Source: Stomatohabitans albus
Lineage (GTDB): Bacteria; Actinomycetota; Nitriliruptoria; Euzebyales; Euzebyaceae
Assembly (NCBI RefSeq): GCF_036336025.1
Contig: NZ_JAYKKE010000002.1
Location: 489,364-553,363 of the forward strand
Reading direction: 5' to 3'
DNA length: 64,000 bases
Under the pieces are notes generated by a model. That model saw only the letters and a list, made by a program, of their open reading frames with translations, was not told the origin of the DNA and searched no databases. The translations under genes and the position numbers were made by a program. Positions 18,327 through 27,241 of this stretch are shown piece after piece; position 1 is the first letter of the stretch, and each line of letters opens with the position of its first letter.

Positions 18327-19103
18327 ATGAACACATGGAAGAAATTCAGTATTGTCACTACTTTGAGTTTGCTTAGTATGTTGCCTACCTGGTCATTTGC
18401 TGAAGACAATGCCATTGAAAATCTCGATTCTTCAAGCAGCCCAGATACGATCGTGACTGCATACGCTCGTGCAACTGGATCAGGCGAAGATGAAGTCCGA
18501 CAAGCATTTGTTGAACTCAGTCAAGAAGAAGGTATTCCCTATGAGCAGTTCGTTCGCAGTCTCACACCTGACAATCTAGATGGTGCAAAGAACGGTGGTG
18601 GCAATAACTCCCTTCTCCCAGGATCACCAGGGGATATTTACTACACTAGATTTGGCATTGCCAACATGAAAAATATTGGCCATGTTGGTTTGTATGTTAG
18701 AAATAACCAGGTTGTTGAGGCTGCATATAACAAGCAGAGAGATGGGGTCTATCAACAATCAATTCGGGTTCCCAGTTGGGATATAGCGGGTATGAATCGA
18801 CTGTATATTAATATGGGGAATCCCCGGCAATGTTGGACCGCACCTATTAATGACGCCCTTGCCAGAGCTGATATTTGGCAGCGGAATAAACGGCCGTACA
18901 ACTTCAAATTCTGGGACAACAAACACGTCGACGGGACTTCGTATTTAAATCGAAGGTACAGTTTCAATTGTTCCCAACTGGTATGGTCTGCTTTTATCAA
19001 CTATCTTGACCTTGACCGAGATCCAGGCAATCCAGCAGTAAAAACAGATAGAAGGATCATGCCGCAAGAGATTGTTCACAACCGTAGAACAACATCCTAC
19101 TAG
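18327..19103 (+). CDS. Exported permuted NlpC/P60 (YiiX/YaeF-like) protein
   Basis: The ATG at 18327 has a strong AAGGAGAG site and is followed by a signal peptide (NTWKKFSIVTTLSLL...TWSFA, cleavage before EDN), giving 258 residues. The mature part has a helical region, then PGDIYYTRFG, GHVGLYVRNNQVVEA and, near the C-terminus, FNCSQLVWSAF. A His-containing strand (GHVGLYV) followed by a later Cys (NCSQ) is the circularly permuted NlpC/P60 order seen in YiiX/YaeF-like proteins. Family members are thought to be cysteine hydrolases of amide or ester bonds. Here a cell-wall or lipid substrate is inference. The next gene begins 14 bp after it and may be co-expressed. Confidence 0.78.
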   Translation: MNTWKKFSIVTTLSLLSMLPTWSFAEDNAIENLDSSSSPDTIVTAYARATGSGEDEVRQAFVELSQEEGIPYEQFVRSLTPDNLDGAKNGGGNNSLLPGSPGDIYYTRFGIANMKNIGHVGLYVRNNQVVEAAYNKQRDGVYQQSIRVPSWDIAGMNRLYINMGNPRQCWTAPINDALARADIWQRNKRPYNFKFWDNKHVDGTSYLNRRYSFNCSQLVWSAFINYLDLDRDPGNPAVKTDRRIMPQEIVHNRRTTSY

Positions 19104-19117
19104 AAATCAATCCAATC

Positions 19118-20359
19118 ATGGAATTCAAATCAAACATCAAAGCATTTTCCATTACTATAGGAGCACTCACACTACTCACTATAGGAATAGTATCCTATAA
19201 TATAGTTAGTAATAATAATGATGTTACTATAGAATCAGATTTCGATAATGCAATAATTGGTTTTATTCCTCAAACCAAAGATTCAGGATTCCATGATTGG
19301 TTCTCACCTGCCATTCTTTACTGCAGTGTCAAAGACTGCCGCGAGAACACAACCTTCATCGACAAAAACAACAAAACCATAAAAATTAAAACATCTGGTG
19401 TTGGAAATGCATCAACTGCGCTAAACAATTCTGGAGATTTTATCATATACGACAATGACACCTACTATACATACTTTAATAAGAAATATAAACTTTCTAA
19501 ATCTAAATTTAGTGCCCCGTACTCTATTTATTCAACCATGCTATCCAATCAAAGATTCTATGGCACCGCAAATATGGGTTCAAAGGAAGACAATCCAGGC
19601 TCAGGCTTCTATTACTCCAATATAGCTATCACACCCGATAAAACTATCGAAAATGCAACACTATTACAAGGATACACTTTTACTTGCAACGATAATATTT
19701 ATTTCATCGAATACCTTCCATCAAAAAATAATATATATGAAAATAAATTCTATAAATACAATTGGGACGACTATCAATTTGAGGAATATAAAAAGATACA
19801 GTTATCTAATTTCAATGCGGTAAAATTCCATGTATGTGGAAAGGATTATATAGATTTAGTATATAGAAGCAATGAGAATGATAAATTTATTCGGTCTAGA
19901 ATTAATTTAGCTACTGACACTTTCGAAAATGATATAAAATCTTATCCATACTTTGATAAGTTTGTGGTTTACCTTTCACCAAACCAGTCTTTTATGCGCG
20001 GTAATGATCTTCTTGCTGTGAATTTTGATGGTCGTATATTCAACTTCCCCAAAGAAGGAGACGAGGTAACCACTGAGCTGGAGCTTTCACGCTACTTTCA
20101 TCGACCACACGAAAACGCCCTCAGTTTCTACGGCCAATTCAAAGACGATACATTCTTCGCCGTCGGCCAAAGTAAACACGACCCCGACAAAATCATCGGC
20201 ATCGTCCTCGACCCCACCGACTGGAGCGAAATCGCATCCGCCACCCTCGAAATTCCCACCAAAGAATACGGATCAAAAATCCCGCTCTTTGACTTCGTCA
20301 TCGGCGACACCAACGCCGTCATCGACTGGATCAACAGCCAACCCCCTATCCCCAGCTAA
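19118..20359 (+). CDS. Membrane-anchored or exported protein of unknown function, AT-rich
   Basis: A 413-residue protein I do not recognise. It has one N-terminal hydrophobic segment (AFSITIGALTLLTIGIVSYN, about 9-28), so it is probably anchored with the rest outside. The body is rich in Asn, Tyr, Lys and Asp, with alternating short strands that suggest a beta-rich, perhaps propeller-like, fold (YYSNIAITPDKTIENATLLQG, KFHVCGKDYIDLVYRS). A few Cys are present (CSVKDC near 70). The DNA is much more AT-rich than its surroundings up to about 20090, then changes abruptly to C-ending codons for the last 80 residues, like the chemoreceptor cassette. No clear ribosome site precedes the ATG, which is 14 bp after the upstream stop. 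Transfer or a fusion of two origins is plausible. Confidence 0.7.
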   Translation: MEFKSNIKAFSITIGALTLLTIGIVSYNIVSNNNDVTIESDFDNAIIGFIPQTKDSGFHDWFSPAILYCSVKDCRENTTFIDKNNKTIKIKTSGVGNASTALNNSGDFIIYDNDTYYTYFNKKYKLSKSKFSAPYSIYSTMLSNQRFYGTANMGSKEDNPGSGFYYSNIAITPDKTIENATLLQGYTFTCNDNIYFIEYLPSKNNIYENKFYKYNWDDYQFEEYKKIQLSNFNAVKFHVCGKDYIDLVYRSNENDKFIRSRINLATDTFENDIKSYPYFDKFVVYLSPNQSFMRGNDLLAVNFDGRIFNFPKEGDEVTTELELSRYFHRPHENALSFYGQFKDDTFFAVGQSKHDPDKIIGIVLDPTDWSEIASATLEIPTKEYGSKIPLFDFVIGDTNAVIDWINSQPPIPS

Positions 20360-20368
20360 CGCTTCGAA

Positions 20369-21199
20369 CTACACCAGGGTAAGCACCGCTTCTTTCAACA
20401 CCGTTTGCCCATCAACCAGTGCCCGCATCAAGATTTGGTTATCATCAGCGTGTTGGGCTTCAACCGTCACAGTCTGTCCAGGCAACACCGGATTAGCAAA
20501 CCGGCATTGCACCCCTGAAACGGGTGCAGGGTCGCCGTCGAGAAGGCCATCAACAACCGTTCGGGTAACCAACCCCAAGCTGGCGAGTCCGTGCAAAATA
20601 GGGCGCTCGAAACCAGCCCGGTGAGCCAGGTCGGGATCGATATGTAACGGGTTCGTATCCCCGTTCAAACGGTAGAGCGCCGCCATGTCCGGACTCGTGG
20701 GTACCTCTACTCGCAAGTCAGCATCGCCACGCATCCGCGCCGGGCGGGCTTTTTGCACATCTCCGTGGTTACCGCATCCCCCGACCCCGTTAATAAAGGT
20801 CGTCATTTCGGTGGTCGCAAGGGTACGCCCATCATCTGTAGTGAGCGTATTGGCAAACGTAACTGATGCCCCCACACGACGATCTTCAATCGCACGCACC
20901 CTCATGCGAGCCACCCCGGCGGCTCGGGTAGGCAACGAACCGTGAACCCAAATGGCCTGGCGTTCATGTACCAACGCCGCCAAATCAATCCCAAACCCCG
21001 GCAGCTGCACACAGTCCTCGATGGGTACAAAACCAGGAACGACTGCAAAGGTAGGCAATACGCGCAGGCGTTCTTCCCATACCCAGTGCAAGTCAGTAGC
21101 TTTTGCGCCTATCCCAAGGTGATAGAGCCGTACGGCATGATCATCATAAGCAAATGGACGCTCAATCTGAGCGTCCATCAACACGTCAGGTTCAAACAT
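20369..21199 (-). CDS. MaoC-like enoyl-CoA hydratase
   Basis: A 276-residue double hot-dog protein. The C-terminal half carries the hydratase-2 motif YRLNGDTNPLHIDPDLAHRA (about 175) with catalytic Asp and His, then FERPILHGLASLGL and a final beta-strand (VEAQHADDNQILMRALVDG). The N-terminal half is a degenerate hot-dog domain, as in the MFE-2 hydratase and actinobacterial homologues. It should hydrate (R)-enoyl-CoA intermediates in fatty-acid or steroid side-chain metabolism; the exact substrate cannot be read from sequence. It converges on the AT-rich gene with only 9 bp between them. Confidence 0.85.
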   Translation of the reverse strand: MFEPDVLMDAQIERPFAYDDHAVRLYHLGIGAKATDLHWVWEERLRVLPTFAVVPGFVPIEDCVQLPGFGIDLAALVHERQAIWVHGSLPTRAAGVARMRVRAIEDRRVGASVTFANTLTTDDGRTLATTEMTTFINGVGGCGNHGDVQKARPARMRGDADLRVEVPTSPDMAALYRLNGDTNPLHIDPDLAHRAGFERPILHGLASLGLVTRTVVDGLLDGDPAPVSGVQCRFANPVLPGQTVTVEAQHADDNQILMRALVDGQTVLKEAVLTLV

Positions 21200-21229
21200 G
21201 CCCCGACCTTAGCCAATCATTGAAGCGTT

Positions 21230-21640
21230 TTACTTCTTAGTTTCCCAAAAGATCTTGGAAACTTCTTCGATCAGTTCAAGGAGTTCTTCGCCTACCTTGG
21301 GGTCCATGCTCTTCTTCGCATCACCAGCTTTCTTGGTGGCTCGCCAAATAAGGTCGTGCAGCTGGGGGAACTGTTCAAGGTGTGGCGGCTTGAAGTAGTC
21401 AGTCCACAACACCCACAAGTGGTGCTTGACCAATTCGGCACGTTCTTCCTTGATCATGATGCAACGGGTGCGGAAAACCTCGTCGTCACTTTCGTGGTAT
21501 TTCACGGCACAGTTACGAACGGCTTCGGCTTCGATACGGGCCTGAGCAGGGTCATACACACCACAGAACAAATCACAATGAGCATCGGCGGTTTCTGGTG
21601 TGTTGATTGAATCAATCGCAGTTAGTAGACGACTTAACAC
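21230..21640 (-). CDS. sodN: Nickel superoxide dismutase, precursor
   Basis: NiSOD converts superoxide to peroxide and oxygen using a nickel ion held by the N-terminal hook after leader cleavage. The 136-residue precursor has a 20-residue leader ending ADA, then HCDLFCGVYDPAQARIEAEA. Mature His1, Cys2 and Cys6, the nickel ligands, are present, as is Tyr9. The fifth position is Phe, where the usual hook consensus HCxxPCxxY has Pro (checked in DNA: CAT TGT GAT TTG TTC TGT). The remainder (about 115 residues, ending VSKIFWETKK) is the standard four-helix bundle. An AAAGGAGAG ribosome site precedes the ATG. sodX is divergent, 82 bp away. Confidence 0.95.
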   Translation of the reverse strand: MLSRLLTAIDSINTPETADAHCDLFCGVYDPAQARIEAEAVRNCAVKYHESDDEVFRTRCIMIKEERAELVKHHLWVLWTDYFKPPHLEQFPQLHDLIWRATKKAGDAKKSMDPKVGEELLELIEEVSKIFWETKK

Positions 21641-21722
21641 GGTACTCTCCTTTAACGTAAGTACTTCTATCCCTACTTGCTCAGGACTTTTTCGTCACCG
21701 CTTTTGGGCAAATGCGAACACG

Positions 21723-22028
21723 ATGCAACTCCGTTATGTAATCCGAGGTAGCTCTATGGAACCGACCCTTCAGGCCGGTGACCGGGTATTATGTCTACCG
21801 TGGTGGCTATATCGTGTTGGCCATATCGTCGTTGCACGATTTGAGCATGGTGTATCAGTTAAACGCATCGAACGAATGAGTGGCCGTGGGTTTTGGCTTG
21901 TTGGTGATAACCGGAGCCGATCAACCGACAGTCGGGAACTGGGGTGGATTCCGCGTTCCCAACTCTGTGGGCGAGTCATTTACCGCTACGCACCACCGGA
22001 CCGAGAACGCTGGCTTTTCTCCGCCTAG
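21723..22028 (+). CDS. sodX: SodX, signal-peptidase-like NiSOD maturation protease
   Basis: A 101-residue S26-family peptidase with no transmembrane anchor, the family linked to nickel SOD genes and proposed to remove the SodN leader. Catalytic Ser is in RGSSMEPTLQAGDRVLC (about 7-23) and the Lys in VSVKRIERMSGRG (about 48), followed by GDNRSRSTDSRELGWIP, typical of signal peptidases. The frame is open upstream to 21600, but the ATG at 21723 gives the normal family start just before VIRGSSM. Divergence from sodN implies a shared control region at 21641-21722. No metal-responsive operator could be picked out with confidence. Confidence 0.9.
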   Translation: MQLRYVIRGSSMEPTLQAGDRVLCLPWWLYRVGHIVVARFEHGVSVKRIERMSGRGFWLVGDNRSRSTDSRELGWIPRSQLCGRVIYRYAPPDRERWLFSA

Positions 22029-22075
22029 CAAATCCCATGCGACCAGACTGGACTACCTCTCGTTTGTTACAGCCA

Positions 22076-23065
22076 TTACCCTTGCAATCGTCGAGCCGCG
22101 TCGAGGGCGTAATAGGTGAGAATGGCTGATGCCCCGGCCCGTTTGATACCCAGCAGACTCTCCATCATTACCGCGTCGCGGTCAATCCACCCAGACTGTG
22201 CGGCAGCCTCAATCATCAGGTATTCGCCACTAACCTGATACGCCGTCACCGGCACGGGTGAATAGTCAGCTAGGCGAGCAATAATGTCCAGGCATGGTCC
22301 GGCTGGTTTTACCATCACCATGTCGGCACCTTCGGCCACGTCTAGGTCCAGTTCTCGGAGGGCTTCACGACTATTAGCTGGGTCCATCTGGTACGTCTCT
22401 TTGCCCATACCACCTGCTGGCGCACTATCAAGCGCACCACGGAATGGGCCGTAATAGGCACTTGCATACTTTGCGGTGTAACTCATGATGCCAACATTGG
22501 TAAATCCTTCGGCATCCAGGGCTGAACGAATCTCCCCTACACGCCCATCCATCATGTCACTTGGCCCGATAAGGTCAGCTCCTGCTCGGGCATGGGTGAG
22601 GGCTTGTTGAACCAGCACCGCAACCGTTGGGTCATTCACCACTTCCCCACCAATGACAAGCCCATCTTGGCCTGTAGTCGTGTAAGGGTCCAAGGCGACG
22701 TCCGTCATCACGGCCAGTTCTGGAACGGCAGCCTTTACCGCAGCAATGGCCTGGGGAATTAATCCATCTGGATTCGTTGCTTCTTCGCCCATGGGCGTTT
22801 TCAAATGGGACGGAATACGCCCAAAAAGATCAATGCCACTCACCCCGGCATCCGCCAAGGTTCGCGCAAAGGTTACTAGGCCATCCAGAGACCATCGCTG
22901 TTGTCCAGGCATCGAATCGACAGGTTCATCTGTTGTTCCATCATGAACAAAAACTGGTTGAATAAAGTCCCCTGGGTGCAATATCGTCTCTCGCGCCATC
23001 GAACGAATAGCGGCACTCACACGGTTACGACGGGGGCGTTGAGGAAGATGTAATGCGTCGTTCAT
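22076..23065 (-). CDS. hemB: Delta-aminolevulinic acid dehydratase (porphobilinogen synthase)
   Basis: HemB condenses two 5-aminolevulinates to porphobilinogen in haem and cobalamin synthesis. The 329-residue protein has the two Schiff-base lysines in SYTAKYASAYYGPFR (about 195) and MVMVKPAGPCLDI (about 250). The metal site reads DVALDPYTTTGQDG rather than a cysteine-rich zinc form, so a magnesium-type enzyme is expected; the Thr before GQDG is often His. Start: the ATG at 23065 (MNDALHL); a TTG three codons upstream is less likely. No operon partner. Confidence 0.95.
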   Translation of the reverse strand: MNDALHLPQRPRRNRVSAAIRSMARETILHPGDFIQPVFVHDGTTDEPVDSMPGQQRWSLDGLVTFARTLADAGVSGIDLFGRIPSHLKTPMGEEATNPDGLIPQAIAAVKAAVPELAVMTDVALDPYTTTGQDGLVIGGEVVNDPTVAVLVQQALTHARAGADLIGPSDMMDGRVGEIRSALDAEGFTNVGIMSYTAKYASAYYGPFRGALDSAPAGGMGKETYQMDPANSREALRELDLDVAEGADMVMVKPAGPCLDIIARLADYSPVPVTAYQVSGEYLMIEAAAQSGWIDRDAVMMESLLGIKRAGASAILTYYALDAARRLQG

Positions 23066-23208
23066 ACCGCTCAACCTTAGGGGGAAATATCACAGCCTTG
23101 GTAATAAATATGCATTTGCTTGACGTTTTCTCGTCTTATGCGAGATAAAGGGCCGCCGATCTGCACAGAATGAATAAGCGAGGGCGACGAGCAGGCTAAG
23201 GTGGTCAT

Positions 23209-23733
23209 ATGTTGGACACAATCATTGTGGATTTTACGGGGATTGCGACACTCCTTACCGCTATCGCGGGAGTTGTAGTAGCAACGAAAACAATTCCCCT
23301 ATCGCGGTTCCACCTGAACCTATTAATATTCGCTGTCAGCTTCGGTTGTCTCGTGGGCTCACTGTACATGAGCAACGTCCTTAAGCTACTTCCATGCGAA
23401 TTGTGTTGGTGGCAGCGTATTTTTATCTACCCTCTTGTTCCGCTTTCAGCGGTAGCTCTGTATAAGAAAAACACATCCAATCTCTTTACGAATGTTACGA
23501 CACTAAGTGTGATTGGCCTGTGTTTTTCTTTAATCAATATTTATGTGCAATCTGTCCCTGAGGCAAGCACATTAATCGTTTGCGATCCGAATAATCCATG
23601 CTCCGCAATCGACGTTATCGCACTTAATTTCCTGACACTACCCATGATGTCAGCAATAGCCTTCCTATTTTTCCTTGCCTGCGCATGGGCAGCAAGGACC
23701 CCAGTTGATCGAATGGAGACCACACATGAGTGA
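23209..23733 (+). CDS. DsbB/BdbC-family disulfide bond formation protein
   Basis: A 174-residue membrane protein with about four or five hydrophobic segments. The quinone-reactive pair is in LLPCELCWWQRIFIYPL (about 61-77), the DsbB/BdbC hallmark. A second cysteine pair lies in the later loop (VCDPNNPCSAIDV, about 124). It should oxidise a thioredoxin-fold partner on the outer face, passing electrons to quinone. The partner is very likely the next gene, which overlaps its end by 8 bp. Many actinobacteria use VKOR for this step, so a DsbB type is noteworthy but not unique. Confidence 0.88.
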   Translation: MLDTIIVDFTGIATLLTAIAGVVVATKTIPLSRFHLNLLIFAVSFGCLVGSLYMSNVLKLLPCELCWWQRIFIYPLVPLSAVALYKKNTSNLFTNVTTLSVIGLCFSLINIYVQSVPEASTLIVCDPNNPCSAIDVIALNFLTLPMMSAIAFLFFLACAWAARTPVDRMETTHE

Positions 23734-24487
23734 AGACCTGAAGGAGACTGAGTCAGCTCAGTCTAAACGTGAGCGGCAACGCGCACGAAAAGCTGCAGCT
23801 CAAGCAGCACAGGCAGAAGCGAAGAAAGCCGAGCAGAAGAAAACAACACTGGTTGTTATTGCGATTATCGCGGCGGTTGCCGTCGTGCTGGCTGGCGCTT
23901 ACTACTTGATGACCAAGAGTAGTGATGTCACCCTTGGGATGTTACCGGTTTCGGTTGAGGGGGAAGAACTCCCCATGCCCGATCCACCTTCAGAAAATGA
24001 CGACGCCAATTCGCTCTTTACAAATGATAACGCCGTAGGAAAAACCGTCCCCACCATCAAAGGTACGGATTTTGACGGCCAAGAACACATCATTGGCAAG
24101 GGTTCAGGCAAGCCGCAGGCCATTGCGGTCATCGCCCACTGGTGCCCTCATTGCCAAAGAGAAGTGAAGGAAGCCAAGGACTGGGTGAAGAATGGGCAAA
24201 TCCCCGAGGGTATTGAACTCATTGCATTAGTGACCGAGAATAATCCTCGGCGTCCAAACTGGCCGCCAACTGACTGGCTTAAAAATGAGCAGTGGCCGGG
24301 GTTAGCGGTCTATGACGCCCCGCTGACCGACAATACGCACCCCGGTGGTAAAGCAGTCGGTATTGCGAGCTTCCCCACTTGGATCTTCACTGATGCCGAT
24401 GGAAAGGTCGTTGGTCGTGTTGCTGGTGCAATTGGTGGCGACATCTTTAAGGAGTTTGCCGATAAGACCTTGGCTGCAGCTAAGTAG
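23726..24487 (+). CDS. Membrane-anchored thioredoxin-fold protein
   Basis: A 253-residue protein starting at the ATG at 23726, inside the end of the DsbB-like gene. It has a charged cytoplasmic N-terminus (SKRERQRARKAAAQAAQ), one membrane anchor (LVVIAIIAAVAVVLAGAYYL, about 40-59) and an extracytoplasmic thioredoxin-like domain. The active site is HWCPHCQRE (about 141), with the cis-Pro in GIASFPTWIFTDADG (about 213). The overlap with the DsbB-like gene suggests the two form an oxidant pair, this being the DsbA/BdbD-like thiol oxidase; a reductive TlpA-like role is the alternative. Confidence 0.85.
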   Translation: MSEDLKETESAQSKRERQRARKAAAQAAQAEAKKAEQKKTTLVVIAIIAAVAVVLAGAYYLMTKSSDVTLGMLPVSVEGEELPMPDPPSENDDANSLFTNDNAVGKTVPTIKGTDFDGQEHIIGKGSGKPQAIAVIAHWCPHCQREVKEAKDWVKNGQIPEGIELIALVTENNPRRPNWPPTDWLKNEQWPGLAVYDAPLTDNTHPGGKAVGIASFPTWIFTDADGKVVGRVAGAIGGDIFKEFADKTLAAAK

Positions 24488-24516
24488 CCCTACCGTGCTT
24501 CGATAGCACTGCGTAA

Positions 24517-24560
24517 CAATGCTGCCTCACCGAGCACAATCGGTGAGGCAGCATTGTTTT
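24517..24560 (+). terminator. Rho-independent terminator after the disulfide operon
   Basis: CAATGCTGCCTCACCG and CGGTGAGGCAGCATTG form a perfect 16-bp stem around an 8-base loop, followed by TTTT. It lies between convergent genes and may serve both directions. Confidence 0.92.
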
Positions 24561-24585
24561 GTCGGCGTTTTCTTGGATTCCGCCC

Positions 24586-25638
24586 TTAACCGTCTTGTGG
24601 CGTAGGCGGTTGTTCAGCTTCTTGATCGGTTGTACCCACGTGCACGTCATCTCCTTTAGGCGAAGATGCCGGCGATGTTTCCGCATGGGGTTCACCTGGT
24701 GATACTGATTCACCGTGATCCGATAGCGCAGGCTCTTCACGATCATCAGACACATTGTTCTCATCGTGTGCTGGCTGAGTCACATCGGAGGTAGAACGTT
24801 CGTCTTGGGCGCTGCGACGACGTTGTAACCAAACCAAGACGGCAATACTGACCGCTGCCGTGATCATCGCGACCCAGGCGTTTCTACTCAACCCGAGGAT
24901 ACGGAAGGACGTATCGGTGCGAAGCAGTTCCATGCAAAACCGCAATATCCCATAGCCGATGCCATAGCACCAGATCAGTCCACCGCGCGGTACTTTCCCT
25001 GTTTTTTCGAGGCGAAGCAGGGTCAAGCTGATGATGATGTTTCCGAGGCTTTCATATAAGAACGTGGGATGGAAATACTCAAACTGTTCGTACCCAGGGC
25101 GACGGAAGGGTGGTTCAATAAAGAGTTTCCATGGTAGATCGGTAGGGCCGCCATATAACTCTTGATTGAAATAGTTTCCCCACCGTCCCATGGCTTGCGC
25201 AACCGGTAAGGCTGGGGCCAACGCATCAAACAACAATCCAGGACTTTTATTGGCCCGTTTAATGAGGTAATACACGGTGAGGCCACCGAGAATCAATCCG
25301 CCAAAGATGGCCAGACCACCTTCCCAGACGGCGAGAATCTTCTCAGGGTGTTCAAGGTAATACCCCTTTACAATCTCACCCTGGGCATTTAAGGCAGTCA
25401 TACGCACGATGACATAGCCAATGCGGCCACCGAGGAAGCCGGCCAAGATACCCCAAAAGGCGATATTGTCGGCGAACTCGCCGTCACCACCGGCTGCAAC
25501 ATACCGTTTACGCATCCATGTGGCAGCAATGATGACACCGGTCGCAATAATCAATCCGTACATATGCACGGTGAGCGGCCCTAAGTGGAATTCAGAAATA
25601 GGTGGGGCCGGAATCTGTGCTAACTGGGCAATAGTCAT
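24586..25638 (-). CDS. lgt: Prolipoprotein diacylglyceryl transferase
   Basis: Lgt attaches diacylglycerol to the lipobox cysteine of prolipoproteins. The membrane core (about residues 15-265) has the expected segments and motifs, including the GGRIGYVIVR stretch, MGRWGNYFNQELYGGPTDLPW (in two parts around 150) and HPTFLYESLGN (about 190). After the last segment (VAMITAAVSIAVLVWLQRR) there is a tail of about 75 residues, acidic and rich in Ser, Pro and Glu, which is not part of the enzyme core and is probably disordered cytoplasmic. The lipoprotein encoded at 27242-28105 would be a substrate, as would LspA's clients. Confidence 0.95.
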   Translation of the reverse strand: MTIAQLAQIPAPPISEFHLGPLTVHMYGLIIATGVIIAATWMRKRYVAAGGDGEFADNIAFWGILAGFLGGRIGYVIVRMTALNAQGEIVKGYYLEHPEKILAVWEGGLAIFGGLILGGLTVYYLIKRANKSPGLLFDALAPALPVAQAMGRWGNYFNQELYGGPTDLPWKLFIEPPFRRPGYEQFEYFHPTFLYESLGNIIISLTLLRLEKTGKVPRGGLIWCYGIGYGILRFCMELLRTDTSFRILGLSRNAWVAMITAAVSIAVLVWLQRRRSAQDERSTSDVTQPAHDENNVSDDREEPALSDHGESVSPGEPHAETSPASSPKGDDVHVGTTDQEAEQPPTPQDG

Positions 25639-25659
25639 GCCCGCCAGTCTGCCTGTTTG

Positions 25660-26445
25660 TTAGAGCACTTTGGACAGAAATTCTTGAAGACGGTCAGATG
25701 AAGGGTTATTCATCAGTGCCTCAGGGTCACCGTCTTCGACAACAACCCCGCCATCCATAAACACCAACCGGTCGGCAACTTCACGCGCAAATCCCATTTC
25801 GTGGGTGACCAGGATCATCGTCATCCCCTCTTTGGCGAGGTCGGTGATCACATCAAGTACTTCTTTGACCAGCTCGGGGTCCAACGCACTCGTTACTTCA
25901 TCAAAGAGCATGACTTCTGGGTCCATCGCCAAGGCGCGAGCTATCGCCACACGCTGTTTTTGGCCGCCAGATAGTGCACGGGGATATTTATGGGCATGGT
26001 CAGCCAGTCCCACCCGTCCCAAAATCTGTTGAGCGTTTGCTTCAGCTGTTGTTCTATCGGTTTTTCGAACCGTCCGAGGTGCGATAGTCACATTATCCAA
26101 CACCGTCATATGCTCAAATAAGTTGAAGTGTTGAAACACCATTCCTACTCGGGTGCGCAAGGCATCAACATCCACCGATGGATCAGTCAAGTCAATACCA
26201 TCAATCTCTACACTGCCCTTGGTGGGATGTTCAAGCAGGTTGCAACAGCGCAGTAGCGTTGATTTACCACTCCCTGATGGCCCGATAATGCACACCACTT
26301 GACCGGGATGAACAGCTAAGTCAACGCCCTTTAGGACTTCGTTATGCCCGTAGGTTTTATGCAGATCTTTTAGGTTTACACGAGGTACCGCGTTGTCTGC
26401 CACGGTTAAGGGCTGATCAGGTGATTGAGGAGATTCAGAGTCCAT
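25660..26445 (-). CDS. Polar amino-acid ABC transporter, ATP-binding protein
   Basis: A 261-residue GlnQ-like ATPase. It has Walker [13 protein letters not shown] (about 54), Q-loop [16 protein letters not shown], signature [17 protein letters not shown] (about 158), Walker [15 protein letters not shown] and the switch His in [16 protein letters not shown]. These match the polar amino-acid uptake group. Its start overlaps the permease stop by one base (TAATG-type coupling), so it is the last gene of an ANTAR regulator-binding protein-permease-ATPase operon. The short N-terminal tail ([18 protein letters not shown]) is extra. Confidence 0.93.
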   Translation of the reverse strand: MDSESPQSPDQPLTVADNAVPRVNLKDLHKTYGHNEVLKGVDLAVHPGQVVCIIGPSGSGKSTLLRCCNLLEHPTKGSVEIDGIDLTDPSVDVDALRTRVGMVFQHFNLFEHMTVLDNVTIAPRTVRKTDRTTAEANAQQILGRVGLADHAHKYPRALSGGQKQRVAIARALAMDPEVMLFDEVTSALDPELVKEVLDVITDLAKEGMTMILVTHEMGFAREVADRLVFMDGGVVVEDGDPEALMNNPSSDRLQEFLSKVL

Positions 26446-27221
26446 TAAGCTGCCCTTTTATGCTTTTCCAGCGGGGTCATATCGGGATTCATTCGTACTT
26501 CGAGCCAGTTTGCAATACGGGTCATCGGGATGGTGATGAGCAGGTAGCACAGCCCGGCAGCGACCACCGCTGAGTAGTTCCCGGACTGTTGGGCGAACTC
26601 GCTCCCCACTCGGTACAAATCTCGTCCACCAATCGCAAGTCCAAGCACGAAAATCAAACTTGAATCTTTCGTGATTGCGATGAACTCATTGGTGAGTGGC
26701 GGAATAATCTTGCGGAACGCTTGGGGAATAACAATCAGGCGCATCGTCTGCCCAGCACTCATGCCAAGTGACCGCGCAGCCTCACTCTGGCCAGCATCAA
26801 CGGCCTGGATACCAGCCCGAAAAATCTCCGCACAATACGCCATACACACCAATCCCAACGCAATGATCGCAGCAATCATTTGGTTACGTCCCCACGGGGC
26901 ACCCCCGATGGGAGAGAGCGCGAGCGGTACCCCAAGACCGACCAGGCTGATCGTTACAACCGCGGGCAATCCACGAAATAAGTCAACATACAAACGGGCC
27001 GGCCAACGGAAAAACCAATGGCGGCTTATCCCCAAAAGCCCGAGCACCAAGCCACCCAGTATGCCCAGACAGAACGCGCCGAATGACACGATAAGGGTAA
27101 TCCGCATCCCTTCAGTCAAGAGCGGACCAATGACATTGGCGAACTCGGTCGGGTTAAAAAAACTATTGATAAGGCTTGGTTCGTTGCCACCTTGGGCAAG
27201 TAACGGTGATAGATCGGCCAT
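26445..27221 (-). CDS. Polar amino-acid ABC transporter, permease
   Basis: A 258-residue inner-membrane protein of the His/Glu/Gln/Arg permease family. Several membrane segments are seen ([20 protein letters not shown] from about 40), and the family EAA-type loop is clear: [20 protein letters not shown] (about 145), followed by [23 protein letters not shown]. Only one permease gene is present, so the transporter probably uses a homodimer. It follows the binding-protein gene by 20 bp and overlaps the ATPase gene by one base. Confidence 0.93.
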   Translation of the reverse strand: MADLSPLLAQGGNEPSLINSFFNPTEFANVIGPLLTEGMRITLIVSFGAFCLGILGGLVLGLLGISRHWFFRWPARLYVDLFRGLPAVVTISLVGLGVPLALSPIGGAPWGRNQMIAAIIALGLVCMAYCAEIFRAGIQAVDAGQSEAARSLGMSAGQTMRLIVIPQAFRKIIPPLTNEFIAITKDSSLIFVLGLAIGGRDLYRVGSEFAQQSGNYSAVVAAGLCYLLITIPMTRIANWLEVRMNPDMTPLEKHKRAA

Positions 27222-27241
27222 AGGTCCTCTAGTCGGTGGGG

